Source: Limnomonas spitsbergensis (Eukaryota; Chlorophyta; Chlorophyceae; Chlamydomonadales). Taken from it: a stretch of DNA of 64,000 nucleotides. The notes below the pieces were generated by a model that made no database searches, had not been told where the DNA came from, and saw nothing but the letters and a program-made list of their open reading frames with translations. Position numbers and translations under genes: made by a program. The stretch spans positions 744,001 to 808,000 of the forward strand of contig JAYJMM010000097.1 of the NCBI GenBank assembly GCA_037349105.1, written 5' to 3'. Below, in pieces: positions 33,080 to 45,393 of the stretch (the first letter of the stretch is position 1; each line of letters starts with the position of its first letter).

Positions 33080-33622
33080 CTATCCCTCCTCGCCCTTCCT
33101 GGCTGTCTGCCCCTCGGCAGCTGACTCCTCCTCTGCTCTTGCTGCGTCCATGGCCGCCTTAGCCCTTCGCTGGACCGCCCTTTGGGTGATATTGGCCTCA
33201 CCCCTGTCCGTGGTGTACGAGATGTCGTACATCCCGTTGGGCATGGGCCTTGCAATGCCCCGCTCCATTTCCTTTGTTGCTGGGTTGGTGGCCATGACCT
33301 CCACTTCCGGCTTGTCCATCGCCTCCGGGGCTGCCCTGGCCGCTGCCCTGGCTGCCCTGGTTGCCGCTCCGTCGAGGTGGGCTGGGCCGGGCACCGCCCC
33401 TGCGGCCGGGTCTGCTCCTTGGCCAGGTGCCTCGGGCCTCGGTCCTGGCTTGCACCTGGGGCACATCCAGTCTCCCTCGGGCACTGCCGGGAGCGCAGGC
33501 GTGAGGCAATCCGCCCTGCCGCTCTGGGGTGCTTGGCTCCCCCTTAACCTTCCCAGCCATCTGCCCCTCGAGGGACGACACCTCCTCTTCGTTGGAAGCC
33601 TAGCGCCACCTTGGCCCTTCAA
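33080..33622 (-). pseudogene. Remnant of the pol C-terminus with partial PHD finger (E2)
   Basis: Encodes GDWMCPRC, the last zinc ligands of the PHD finger found whole in E3, then a tail with MDKPEVEVMATNPATK and AVQRRAKAAMDAARAEEE that matches the E3 tail at 47164-47500 closely. The first part of the finger and all of the integrase are missing. The upstream sequence is in other frames, so this is a leftover of a deleted pol gene. Confidence 0.65.
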
Positions 33623-36600
33623 TGGACCGCACGCGAGGTGACATCACCGCTGGAGAACCTCAAGCACAAGGTAACCGCTTCATGGGACATTGGCCTCTCC
33701 CCTGCCATTGGTGTACGCGATGCCATTGAGTCCGCTCGCCATTGGTCTTGCAACAACCCGCTCCCCCTGCAGGGTGGCAGGGTTGGTCTAGGTGTCCACC
33801 GTGCCGGCTTTCTCCCCTCGCCCGTCTCATCCGCCTCTTCCTCCTCTTCTTCCTCATGCTCCTCTGCCGTCTCTTCTTCCTCATGTGTCTCGTCCTCCTC
33901 TTCCGTCTCTTCCGCCTCTTCTGCCGCCGGCCTGTGATCTGTGACCACCAGGTCTTCCATTTCCAGGGCGAACTTCTCCCACAGCACCACCTGCTTCGTC
34001 AGCACAGCGATTTGCTCCTCGTCGGTCATGCACAGGTAGTTGGGCACAGTGATCATGAACACGCTCAGCTTGGCCCTGGTGGCCACTGGCAGCCCTTCAT
34101 AGAACATGTGCGAGACCGAGTGCCTTCTGCCAAAGTGGTCTGCTGCATCCTTGGAGATCTGCAACAGCTCTGCTGTGGACAGGACCCTGTGGGCAAAAGC
34201 CTCCACCGTCTCCTCCGGCTTGACTCCTGGGTCCATGGTGGTCTTGAATACCAGCTTGAGGTTGGAGACCGCCGCTCTCTCGTCCGAGGTTGGCTTTCCT
34301 ATCTCCTTCTTCACCACCCTGATCCACAGGGTAAGCAAGGATACCTCACAGCACTGTCCTTCCTCTGGGGCTGACCACGCCTCCTTGATCCTCTCGACCT
34401 CCCGGGTGGCCCTGTCCCCGTGAGATGCTGACCTGATGGCGACTACCAGAGGCTCCATGCTGGCAGGCTTGTCGTTCCACATTTTGACCAGAGACCGCAC
34501 CAGCAGGGCCATGGCTGAGGGTGACTGGCAGGACCCTACGATCTCCCCGGCCACCACCGCCAGTGCTGGCGGCTCGTCGGATAATTCCAGCCGGTTGTGC
34601 GAACCCCAGAAGCTGCAGGCTTGACAGTACTGCCTGGCTGCGACGGCCCCAGGCTGGGCAATATCCAGTACGGGCACGTTGCCTTGGATGGTCGGGATCT
34701 TGGCAAACTTGGCCCCTCCTGTCAGCTGCTGGATCATCTGTTTCTGCATCTGCAAGTGTGCCTCCGCCAGCTCCAAGGCCACCCTCTCCCTTTTCTGCTT
34801 CATGGATTCCCTGCTGGATCCTGGGCCGCGTCCCTCCGATCCTTCCGAATCCGATTTGCTGGGGTCAGTGCCTGACCCTCCGCCTCCACCCCTGGCTGGG
34901 TTCCGGCTTCGCTGGCCCCGGCTGTCTCTGCGGTCTGCACTTCTCTGGGAATGCCCGCCCCCAGACGGCCGCTCGCTTGCCACACTCAGGGATGGCTGCC
35001 TCCCTCTGAACGCTGCTGAGCAGGTCCACCAGATCCCGCCTGTCTTCCGGGCTGGTTACTGCTGGGCCTGCTTGGCTGCGTTCCACACGTGTACTCCCTT
35101 GCCTCAGATCCTGACCGCTCTTTCTCCCTGCCTTCATGCCTTCGTGAATCACCTGTCCCGGCGTTCCTTGCGGACTCGATTTCCTGCAGGATCCTCCTTC
35201 CCTGGTCGGGGTAGTGGCTCCTCCTTTCCGCCCTTCCGCCTGCCTGGGCCGCCCGGGCCCGCAGGAGCTCCGCGATGTGGTCCACCTGGCCCTCCTGGCC
35301 ACTGTTTTCCTTGTTTTCCACAATCCGCAGCATCGCATAGGACTCCTGCCCGCTTGCCCTTCTTGGCTCCGAGCTATGCTCCGCCATCCTGGCCAGAGAC
35401 AGGCTGGTCAGCCTCAGCTGCTCACTGGTTGTGGTGCTTCTTGGCCTGGGTCTGCTCCCGTCGGCCCTCCGCTGGTCCCTGAGGCTAAGCTCGCTGCTTG
35501 CTTCCAGGCGTTCCCACCTGGCCTGGCTTGTGGCTGGTGCGGCTCTCCCTGTCTCCTCCTGCCACCTCTGGACTTACCTGAGGCCGTCTGGCTCCAGCCT
35601 GGCCGCGTCGAATCCTTCCCACTCCTAGGGCTCCTCCTCCTCCTCTGGCTCGGACTCGGGCTCCTCTTGATCTCCTACCACGCTGGTGCACCATTCGTCT
35701 GCAAAGGCCTTAACCGCCAGGGCCGCCTCTTGTCCAGCCATTCCCTTTGATACCCTTCCTAGGGCTGCTAGCAGCATTGCTCTGTCCTGCCCCGTGTGAA
35801 GGATCCCCATCAAGGCTTTCGTCGCCCACTCTGCCAGATGGTGGCTTCTGAACTCCTTAATGGCCCTTGCCTGGTCACTGCCGTGAGAGAAATGCGTGGC
35901 ACACACCGCCTTCCACAAACCGGCCAGATCTTGCACCAGCGCGCTCCACCCTATTGGCGAGGCCTCCACTTCCTCCTGATCCTCCATGTCCACTGACATC
36001 ATGCTCGCAACGCCCCCAGATCCACTGGGACTTGCAGCCTACCTGCCCACCGGTCACAGGTGTCCGAGCTGGGTTGTTGGAATACCTGTACAGGCTTCCA
36101 CCCTGACCTTGGTACATCTGCTCTCCCAACCTGGGTCTGCCCTTCTTGGGCCCTTGGACTGACCTGCCGACACTGGGCGGAACCTTGAACCGCATCGTGC
36201 CATACCCCGTAGACGCGCATGCTTCTTGAACGGGTACCTGGCGCGGCTACGCTTGCTGCCTCTTGTGGGGCCCATACCTGGGTGCCAACCACAGGGGCCC
36301 CCGGATGCTTTCCTGTTCAACGGCTTCCACCCTGCCCCCCATTGGGTTGGGCTCTTCTTCCTCCTCACTGCTGGAGCCTGCCTCAGCCTTCTGGGGCTGG
36401 TGTGGCTCCTGCACCCGCGGCTGACCCTGCCCCGGGTTCTCCACCGCCGCCAACGCCGCCTGCCTTGCTCCTCCCCTCTGGATGTTGGCATCCATGAGAT
36501 GCTCACATGCCCTGTCGCTGTGCTCGCACTCGAACCCGCAGAACATGCATACGCCTCCTTTGTTACGCCTTATGGCCTGACGCATGCCATTTCGGATTTT

Positions 36601-37990
36601 CATCGGTTGCTGACGGGCACCTGCTGCACGATCCTCCCAGAGCTTGGCCAGCTCCACATCTGCAGGCGCTACATCATGAATTGCTACCAGGCACACATTT
36701 CTGCTGCTGCTGTCGTCCTCGGGTGCTGTTACCGGAGACCTGCTGCTCCTAGCTGCTTCCAGGTCACTGTCAGCTGCCCTACCTGCCACTGCCCAGCTGG
36801 AACTGCTGCAGCCGTCTGGGTCGAGACTCAGGCTAGGGCTGGCTTGACCCACTGTCCCAAACGGCTCTGCTGAGCGGAAGCCCTCCTGCCTGGGCAATCT
36901 GGGCATGCACCCCTGGTGCTGCGGCGGCTGTGCCTCTTCTTTCACCTCATGGCTGGCCTGCTCAGCCTTGTGCCCCCCTGGTAGTGCCACGTGCCATGCA
37001 ACCATGGATGTCTGCTGCAGCTGCTGCTCTTCCTCCTCCTCGCCTGTTGGCAGCAGCGCCTGGAGGTTCTGTTTGGCATGTTCCAAGCGATGCTTCACAA
37101 TCCTCAGCTGCCTGGTCATCCTCATCTTCCAGGCCAACATTGGCTGCCTGGCCACCCACAGCTGCCTCGCCACTCCTTTGAGGTTCTGCCCTTTCCAGTT
37201 AACCTTTTCCCTCATCATGGGTATGGAGATTCCCTGCTCCTCTGACCCCTCAGGATTCTCTGCCGCAACTGGCTTGGGTGAGTGTACTCTGGGCTCCCCA
37301 TGGGCACTGCCCTGGTTGGTTGGGCTTGCTACCCTTGTGCCCGGGATCACCTGCCTTGCCCCTTCAGTTGGACCATGCACGGCCAACCCCTCTGACAGGT
37401 TGCCTGCCTGGCCCCCCTTCAGTCCTGAGGCCTCAACCTGGGACTGGCTAGGGCTACCGGCAGCTGCAGGCATATCTGCCACACTCTTGGGCGCCCCCAG
37501 CTGTGTGTTGGCCTGCTGGGCCGCCCCTGGTTCTGATATTGGCACATGGACCCCTCCTAGAGTTGCTGACACCTGGGGTTTGACAGGCCCAGCCTCTTCA
37601 GGCTGATGCATCTGCATCTGCACCGGCACCGGCGCATGCCTGTGCACGTGGTCCTCAACCTCACTTGGTCCAAGTGGTTCCTTAGCCACCTGTTGGTTCA
37701 GCTTCTGCTCCCACAAATGCAGTTGGCCCGGCTCGCACCCACCGGCCACCACAGGTTGCATAGGAGCTGCCTCCCTCGGCAAACACAGCCGTGACGCCTG
37801 CACCTGCATTTGGCCCGGCTCACACCCACCGGCCACCACAGGTGTCACAGGAACTGCCTCCCTCGGCAAGCACAGCCGTAATGCCTGCACCTGCAGTTGG
37901 CCCGGCTCGCACCCACCGGCCACCACAGGTGTCACAGGAACTGCCTCCCTCGGCAAGCACAGCCGTAATGCCTGCACCTGCAGTTGGTGG
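33619..37990 (-). pseudogene. Broken ORF X copy in E2
   Basis: Matches the E1 ORF over most of its C-terminal half: 29-residue repeats at about 37740-37990, the coiled Met/Gln region, the CX2CX5HX4C knuckle near 36500-36545, the Arg/Ser-rich part, and the capsid-like region with SHMFYEGLP near 34100. The frame changes several times (36247-38061, 35625-36002, 34986-35387 and 33619-34983 are different phases) with stops between, so it cannot make the full protein. Its upstream end is fused to E3-type gag sequence. Confidence 0.65.
36983..37990 (-). repeat. Inverted duplicate arm, matches 44229-45148
   Basis: The minus strand here is nearly identical to the plus strand at 44229-45148 over the 29-residue repeats and coiled region of ORF X. 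Similarity stops at 45148, where E3 starts, while here the ORF continues (CCAGGGGGGCACAAGG on the coding strand). Confidence 0.75.
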
Positions 37991-38063
37991 CCCCACTCTA
38001 TTTGCATGTCACCCCCTTGCAGCGATGTGAAGAACGCCTGTTCCCCGTTGCCGAATGGCATGT

Positions 38064-41000
38064 CTAGGGTCGCGCGGTCAGAGCTGTGGGCGCTGCCAGG
38101 GCTGGCAAACTCCCTGAATGCCCCCCAACGCCCGGTGTCTCCTGGCAGTCCGCTATGCCCTGGTCCAGCAGGCCCGTCAGGTCCCGCATGGCTGCATCGT
38201 GATTGCTGCCGCTAGACAGGGGGTGGAGTGTGACCGCTCCCCAGGGATGTCTTTGCCACCAAAGGCGGACCGTGGCCGCTGGGGCGGACCAGTGGGGGAG
38301 CAGGATGGACGGCCTTCCGTTGTAGTAGGCTGCCTGCTCCACCTGCAACCACTGTCTCAGGCAGCTCTGAAGCCTGCCTAGAGCAAAGGCTGAGAGAGCC
38401 AGGGCCTGCTCGCCTCTCCACGCGGACTCGCCCGCCTCAGGCGTGCAGCGCGCAGAGGGCTGCGTGGGGCAGTCAGCGCGTTCCAGGGGTGCCCACAGTT
38501 CGTCCACGATCTCAATGTTTTTGACCGCTGCTGACATCTGCCCCGGCAGCAACGTCCTGTTGAGGGCCATCATCATAACGGGCCAGGCTGCTGGGTCTGC
38601 TGCTCGGATGGTTGACAGCGCGTGCCCCTCCGCTAGCTCCACGGAGGGGCACCTGGCGCTATGCACCTGAGTGGCTGTTTTGAAGAAGAACCACACGGGC
38701 TGATCATCTCGTGTGGCTTGCATGTGGATCCATGCCCGCGGTACTGGGCTCGGCTGGTCGCCTTGCTCCTCCAGGTCATCGTGGTAGTATGCCACTGCCA
38801 GCCTAACTGGGATAGCCACCCTGGCATCTCCTGGCGCGTACCCCCAAGGTACCGCCTGACCCATGACTTCTCTGGCGATGTCCTGCCCCCTCATGACGAC
38901 TTCGGGGCATTGGCGAGGCGCCCCTGGGTGGAGGACCCCGGCCCCGTCGTACCCGCCGTGGTCCCTCCGTGCCGCTTGGGCGACCGCCTGCCTGGCAGCG
39001 GCTTGCGTGGGCACGCAGAAGGCCTGGTTGGCCAGGAACGGGTGGTGCGCGAGGGTCATGACGCAGTTCTCCGCCCATGGCGGCCTCATGAACCCGTCCT
39101 GGGCATGCTGCCACATGCCGCAGGCACGGGCCGTGTCTGGGATGGCAGAGCTGGTCCGGATCTGCTCCTCCGCTGCGGTGACCCCCTCTTCAGCCACGCT
39201 GCCCAAGAGCTCGTCGACGCAGTTCGCGTAGAGGGTGGTTACCCACGCGGCACTCATGAAGTCCTCCATGGCCGTGCTGGGCCTGATGTAACCTTTAAGG
39301 GCCGCTGTCAGGAGCCCCGCTGTGACAGCGTCTCAAGGAAAGACCATCCTTGCGACTGCCTGCCGCGCGGCTTGCTTGTTGCCACATATCACTTCCCCTC
39401 GCGGTATGCACCAGTGGTTTTGCAACCTGCATAGGCCGTCCGCGTACGGGGCTGGGAGGGTGATCATGGCCTTTGTGGAGGCTGCCTCTGGCATGTCTGT
39501 ACCTGCCAGGTACCACTGCACGAAGCTCCTCCTAGGCCAGGGTTCGCCGGGCCATGGGCCTGCGGCATCGAGGCCGCTGTCGCCCCAGCTGTCTGGGTCA
39601 TGCGGCCCCTCTGGGCCGCTCCACTGCTCTCTTTCGCTGGGTGCGTCCACTTCCATCCATGTCCTCTCTGTCGGTCCGTGCTCTGTCCTGCAGCTGCGGC
39701 TGCCACTGCCCGCGGCTGGGGGATGGCTGGTGATGTTCCCCGTGGCCTCTTGGGCCCGCAATAGGGGGCTGCTGCCACTCCCTTCCTCGGAAGCTGCGGC
39801 CCTTGGCCCGGCAGCGGGCTCCCCTGCTGCGGGGGTACCTGGACACAACACATCGGGGGGGTCGTCAGGGCCGTCGGAAAGGTCGTCCGACCCCTCCACG
39901 CCTCCTGGAGCTTCCCCCGACTGTTCAGGGCCGTGGCTGTAGGAGCCGCCCTCGGTGTCGCTGCGGCCAAAGCCCTCGGCCCTGTCGTTCAGGCCCTGTA
40001 GGTGGTTTGCGAGCAAGGCGAGCCACCCCTCCTGCGGGGCTGGTGCTCCCATGCGCCTCAGGTAGTCCATGAGTTCCAGGGCGTGGGCTGTGTTTGTAGG
40101 GGAGTCTACGGGCATGGTTAGGAGGCCGTTGGTGGCTATTGCCTCAACGGCCACCCTCCAATGGTGGATTTGCTGAGGCACCTCTCCTTCCTGCGCATCA
40201 TTGGCCATCCTCGCCTGGTCTGCCCCTGGCTCAGGCTCGTAACACTCTTGAGGGGCCATTGGTTGCCGAGCCTGCTCTTCCTGCCCCTCTAGGTGCGCGT
40301 CATCCCACTCCTGCTCAAACCAGGTGTCTGGCTCGTCAAACCCCGGGTCGTGCCCCCTTGGGATGGTTGCGAAGCACCCATGGGTCCCCTTGCCGGTCCA
40401 CCTTGGTCCTCCTGGCGGGCCTGGAAGTTGTTCTGGGGGCGGGGCGCCTGTCTGCCTGGCTGCCCATACGTTGAAAGGCTCGGCCTGGGCCGCCTCGAAC
40501 AAGTCGCGCAAGCGGTCGTGCTGCCGGCCGCTGCTGGGCGGCTCTTCCTGTCTGATGCGGCTGTGCCCCGGGCCGTCAGGGGCTTGCGCCCGGCCTTCAC
40601 CTCTGCTGCTGGGCTGCCATGGCTGGGTCTGCGCCTGGTTGCACTCGAAGGAGAGGTGACCGGTCTCCCCACATCTGTAGCATGCGCCCTTCTGGGGGGC
40701 GGGGGTTTTGTCGGACCGGCCCCGGGCCGAGTCCTCCAGCGGCGTCCACCTGATCCTTCTGCTCTCTCCTGGCTCCTCGGTTATTGACCTCCTCTCTCTG
40801 GCGGGGCTGTGAGCCAGGCCCTGCCTGATGGGGCTCCTGGCTCTGCCCACCGGCCAACGCTCGCCATGGGGGCTGCGGGCGGCCTCCCTGGCCCTGTGCC
40901 CTCCGCTCCTGCCGTCATGTTCCCTGCTGATCTGGCGGGGTGCCTTCCCATGTGTGACGGGGCTACGGCTCCTAGTTCTTCTGCCCCTGTTCCTGCCGTC

Positions 41001-41698
41001 TGGGCTGTTGACCTCCTTGCCCCCTGGGCGCTGGTCTCTGCCGCCGTTGACGCCTCCTGGGGCTGGGGGTCACCTCCTGCCCGGTGATCCTTCCTGGGGC
41101 TGCTGTATACCGGTCCTTCCGCCTGCGGGTTCCACCGGCCTGCGTTCGTCCCGGCGCTTCTCGGCGCTGGGGGTCCGCCGCTCCCTGTAGCCGCTGCGGG
41201 CGCTGCGGGCTCTGGGCTCCTTCCCCTCGGTTGACGCCCTTCGGCGCTGGCGGGCCTGGGCACCCTGCTGCTGTCGGGGTCGCGGTCTGGGCCGCAGCTT
41301 GACCCCCGTGTTCGAGGCTTGGGGCTACGGCTGACATCTGCCCTGGGGTGGTTGTCCCTTTGGGGCTTGCCTCTATCGTCCCGCTGGTCCGGTGCAAGCT
41401 CCTCGAGGTAATCCCAGAGGGCGGGTTCGGTGAGCCCGTGCAGGACTTCCTGTACCTCGGTGAGCTTATCACTAAGCGCCCCTTCCTTGCCGTCCTGCAC
41501 GCCTCTCTTGGCTCCCTCTTCTAGTGGAAATTCCTGCTGTGAGGGCTCGGCAGTCTTCTCCGCTGGCAGCTGCGGCTGCTCGGCTTCCCTGGTCTTTCCT
41601 CTAGCTCCGCTGCTGGCTGCCCTCTGGACCTCCCTGGGGCTAAGTGGGGATGGCTCCGGGGCTGCTTCCGTGCTTCTGTACGTCTCCTTGTCTGTCAT
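38064..41698 (-). pseudogene. E3-type gag region in E2, broken
   Basis: Aligns with the N-terminal half of the E3 polyprotein. It starts near TEAAPEP at 41698. The CX2CX4HX4C zinc knuckle (CYRCGETGHLSFEC) lies near 40660. The segment with ELMDYLRRMGAPAPQEGWLA is near 40035-40095. Residues matching the E3 stretch MSAAVKNIEIVDELWAP lie near 38490-38540. A frame change near 40800 and a TGA at 39333-39335 interrupt it. No enzyme motif is present; a structural role in the parent element is inferred. Confidence 0.6.
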
Positions 41699-41818
41699 CT
41701 AGAAGTTCCAGCCACAGCTTAGTAACGCGCTGCGCATTCGCGGCCAGTGTGTAGTCACTGAGTCCGCCCGTAGGTGTCCGCCACTCTGTGGGAAAGAAGT
41801 CCGCCACGGACCCGAAGC
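41699..41818 (-). repeat. Fragment of terminal repeat part B (E4)
   Basis: Reverse complement of the first 120 bases or so of B (compare 45394-45512). On the minus strand it reads GATGTTTGCTTCGGGTCCGT through CTGGAACTTCTAGATGACA. The rest of B is missing and E2 sequence follows. Confidence 0.7.
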
Positions 41819-42394
41819 AAACATCACGTGTCCACCTAAAAGGGACGCAGTGGATCTAGCCTGATCAGCCTGACCCAACAAATCCTAAAGGTGCATGTGC
41901 TGTGGAGCGATTTTTGTTGCTGACTGGACGGATTCACCTTGGACACTAGCTTGAATTCACTGAGCAGAGGATTATGCATAGAGAACCCAAGTCAATTCCT
42001 GCTTGCGCTGGGCGTGGCAACCCAGAAGCAGAAGTAGATTGAAGATCAGGCTGTGGAGTTATACACCCAGCTGAAATTGCCTGTGCACCTGGCCTGCACT
42101 TGTGTTGAAGTGCACTACCCGCGTGTTGACGGAAGTGGACAAGGATCTGGGATCCAAGTTTAAAAGCAGGCTACCCAAGGCTGTGTGCGGAATTATAGGA
42201 GCTGCACAGCTTGAGCGGAAACTGCGCGACGGATCGGCAGGGAGCAGCAGACGAGCCCAGCGATCCAGAAGGTGGGGAAGAGGCGAGGCAGCATTCCGCC
42301 AGATCTAGAAGAAATTATTACCTGTTGCCTGACCTGTCTAGCACAAGCCTCACCAGCCTGCAGAAGGTAGAGGGAACGGAAGCGCGCTGTAAGC

Positions 42395-45148
42395 ATGAAG
42401 CGGCCAAGTGCTGTGTGCCAACACAGTCGAACAGGCGCAGCTGTGCAGCAATTCTGCAGAATGCAGGATGAAATTGTCGATCATGATCGCCACCTGCACC
42501 CAGCGGCCTCTAGGCGCAGTGGCCGCGTGAGGGGATTAGATCCGGGGGAAAACCCTATGACACCCATTGATGCAGCCCTGGCTGAGAAGGCTATGCAGAT
42601 CTCATTAGGATTGTCAGGCGATGACAGTGCTCCTATGTGGAAGAGCAAGGCCCTTGGGGCCGAAAGCTCCCTTGCCTTGGATACGGGCTCGGTGCACGTT
42701 GCAGTGACACACAGGGGTATCGGACAAGGTGGCACCGCACGCATCCCCCCAGGGCTGAGCCATGACTGACGATGGGCAGTGGCCAGTCCCCCGTGAATCC
42801 TTGGACACGATCTCAGGGCCACCCTCTTGGAGGTCTTTGACCAGTGGTGTTGGGGAGGTCGGTGGGCCAGTGCGATCTCCGGAAACCCTGTCTGGCAGGC
42901 CAGGCGCGTGGAGCGGAGAAGATGAGCTGGACCTCCAGGCACCTGTCAAGAAGGAGGTCAGGGAGCCCTCGCCTGAGCCCGCAGCGGTCAGGATGGAAAG
43001 GGAGGAGGTCCAGCCAGCAGCGGTCAAGATGGAGCTGACAAGGTCCAACGAGCCGCAGACCCACGGAGAGTCGGCAGAACCAGCGGTGACACAGCGAGAT
43101 CATAGACGCAGTGACCCAAAGGCCGTGGCAACGTCGGCCGTTCCGGTGAGTCAGCCGTGGGCTGACTTGGCTGCTGAGGAGCTGCCAGATCTGCGTGGTG
43201 GGATGCAGGCGCCAAGGGGAGTACCACCAAGGCCGGAGCTGCAGAGGGGAAAGCAGACGAGACCATTCCGCATCCCAGTGGAGGAAACAGCTGAAGCGTC
43301 GGCATACGGCACGCCCCTGTCCAAGTTCCCTGCCAACGCCAGCGGGCAAAGGCAGGAGGCCGTGACTGGACACTACAGCAAGGGAATGAGAAGCGGCAAC
43401 CGGACTGATAGCCTGTACGGGTACTTCAACAACCCCGCATGGACGCCTATCCCAGGGGAGCAATACCCAGCGGAGGGGGAGCACTCAGGGAGCATCGGGC
43501 AGCCAGATCCGGCGGAGCAACCAGCAGAAGGGCTTCTACCGATAGGGTGGAAGAGGCTAGGGCAGTGGGCCACTTGAGTGTGGAAAAGTGTGTGTGACGC
43601 AGAGCAGGCAGGGTTAAGCAGTCTGGCTGTACCCCAGCAGCGCGCACCCTTGGAGGCACTGACCAGGTGTGTGGAGCAGCCAGGTAGTCAGGTGTCCCCC
43701 AACGGCTGGTCCATGTTTGATATCCTCAGCATTGAAGGTGAGCCAAGTCCCAGGCACCAACAGCAGACCCGAGGGATTGCCTGTCCACCCAGGCGGGATA
43801 GCCCGGTAGCTAGCGAGCAGCTGCACCTGATCAACTTCGTTACGGCATGGAGTGCATGTCCACCCATGCGGGATACCACGGTAGCTAGCGAGCAGCTGCA
43901 CCTGATCAACTGTGTTACGGCAGGGAATGCCTGTCCACCAAAGCCAGTGACCAGTGGCTGCGAGCCGGGCCAACTGCAGGTGCATGCGTCACGGCTGTGT
44001 CTGCCGAGGGAGGCAGTTCATGTGACACCTGTGGTGGCCGGTGGCTGCGAGCCGGGCCAACTGCAGGTGTAGGCGTCGCGGCTGTGCTTGTAGAGGAAGG
44101 CAGTTCATGTGACACCTGTGGTGGCCGGTGGCTGCGAGCCGGGCCAACTGCAGGTGCAGGCGTCACGGCTGTGTCTGCCGAGGGAGGCAGTTCATGTGAC
44201 ACCTGTGGTGGCCGGTGGGTGCGAGCCGGGCCAACTGCAGGTGCAGGCATTACGGCTGTGCTTGCCGAGGGAGGCAGTTCCTGTGACACCTGTGGTGGCC
44301 GGTGGGTGTGAGCCGGGCCAAATGCAGGTGCAGGCGTCACGGCTGTGTTTGCCGAGGGAGGCAGCTCCTATGCAACCTGTGGTGGCCGGTGGGTGCGAGC
44401 CGGGCCAACTGCATTTGTGGGAGCAGAAGCTGAACCAACAGGTGGCTAAGGAACCACTTGGACCAAGTGAGGTTGAGGACCACGTGCACAGGCATGCGCC
44501 GGTGCCGGTGCAGATGCAGATGCATCAGCCTGAAGAGGCTGGGCCTGTCAAACCCCAGGTGTCAGCAACTCTAGGAGGGGTCCATGTGCCAATATCAGAA
44601 CCAGGGGCAGCCCAGCAGGCCAACACACAGCTGGGGCGCCCAAGAGTGTGGCAGATATGCCTGCAGCTGCCGGTAGCCCTAGCCAGTCCCATGTTGAGGC
44701 CTCAGGACTGAAGGGGGGCCAGGCAGGCAACCTGTCAGAGGGCTTGGCCGTGCATGGTCCAACTGAAGGGGCAAGGCAGGTGATCCCGGGCACAAGGGTA
44801 GCAAGCCCAACCAACCAGGGCAGTGCCCATGGGGAGCCCAGAGTACACTCACCCAAGCCAGTTGCGGCAGAGAATCCTGAGGGGTCAGAGGAGCAGGGAA
44901 TCTCCATACCCATGATGAGGGAAAAGGTTAACTGGAAAGGGCAGAACCTCAAAGGAGTGGCGAGGCAGCTGTGGGTGGCCAGGCAGCCAATGTTGGCCTG
45001 GAAGATGAGGATGACCAGGCAGCTGAGGATTGTGAAGCATCGCTTGGAACATGCCAAACAGAACCTCCAGGCGTTGCTGCCAACAGGCGAGGAGGAGGAA
45101 GAGCAGCAGCTGCAGCAGACATCCATGGTTGCATGGCACGTGGCACTA
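42395..45148 (+). pseudogene. Broken ORF X copy in E4
   Basis: Plus-strand copy of the N-terminal half of the E1 ORF: SRRSGRVRGLDPGEN near 42510, PWADLAAEELPD near 43160, the WKSVCDAEQAGLSSLAVPQQ segment at 43580-43640, the 25-residue repeat, and about five 29-residue repeats. It is broken by a frame change near 42765, a TGA at 43575-43577 (where E1 has Gly), TAG codons near 44070 and 44091 within the 29-residue repeats, and a one-base loss in a G run near 44634. It stops at 45148, where E3 is inserted. Confidence 0.7.
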
Positions 45149-45393
45149 TGTCGCACCATAAAGCAGTAACCGTGCCAAAATGGTGTAAGCTGTCCTTACT
45201 GCCTTAGAGAGGCTCAAAGTACTCACAACTAAGGTTCAACACCTGTACACACGTGCCTCTTGTACTACACTGCTGAGGTACAAGGGCTGTAAAGGGGTAA
45301 CTTGGTACAGCGTACCTCATAAGAGCTAAGGCTGGGATAAGGCTGGCCTACCCGGGCGCCCCTAGCTGTGGGTACCGCCCCTACTTTACTCGC
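45149..45393 (+). repeat. E3 terminal repeat part A, outer copy
   Basis: TGTCGCACC start and CTTTACTCGC end. I see no difference from 46036-46280. Confidence 0.85.

Larger units (their letters stand above)
31899..41698 (-). mobile_element. Retroelement E2 (rearranged, non-autonomous mosaic)
   Basis: Starts at an A repeat (31899-32133) and ends abruptly at about 41695, where it abuts a fragment of E4. In coding order it carries an E3-type gag region (41698 to about 38062), then ORF X-type sequence (about 37990-33619), then a remnant of the extreme pol C-terminus (33622-33080), then 3' noncoding sequence and A. Reverse transcriptase, RNase H, methyltransferase and integrase are absent. No second A-B unit precedes 31899, so the split-repeat end seen in E1 and E3 is missing here. 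Confidence 0.65.
41699..45148 (+). mobile_element. Retroelement E4 (5' part, opposite orientation to E2 and E3)
   Basis: Begins with a 120-bp piece of the B repeat (reverse complement of the start of B), then a leader like that of E1, then a plus-strand ORF X copy. It ends at 45148, exactly where E3 begins with TGTCGCACC, so it was the target of the E3 insertion. The rest of E4 is not visible on the other side of E3. It lies head to head with E2; the junction is at about 41693-41698. Confidence 0.6.

Noticed and set aside
32755..33641. Plus-strand frames rich in Ala, Leu and Ser near the E2 pol remnant
   Set aside because: They are antisense to the PHD/pol tail, which is identified by its close match to E3.
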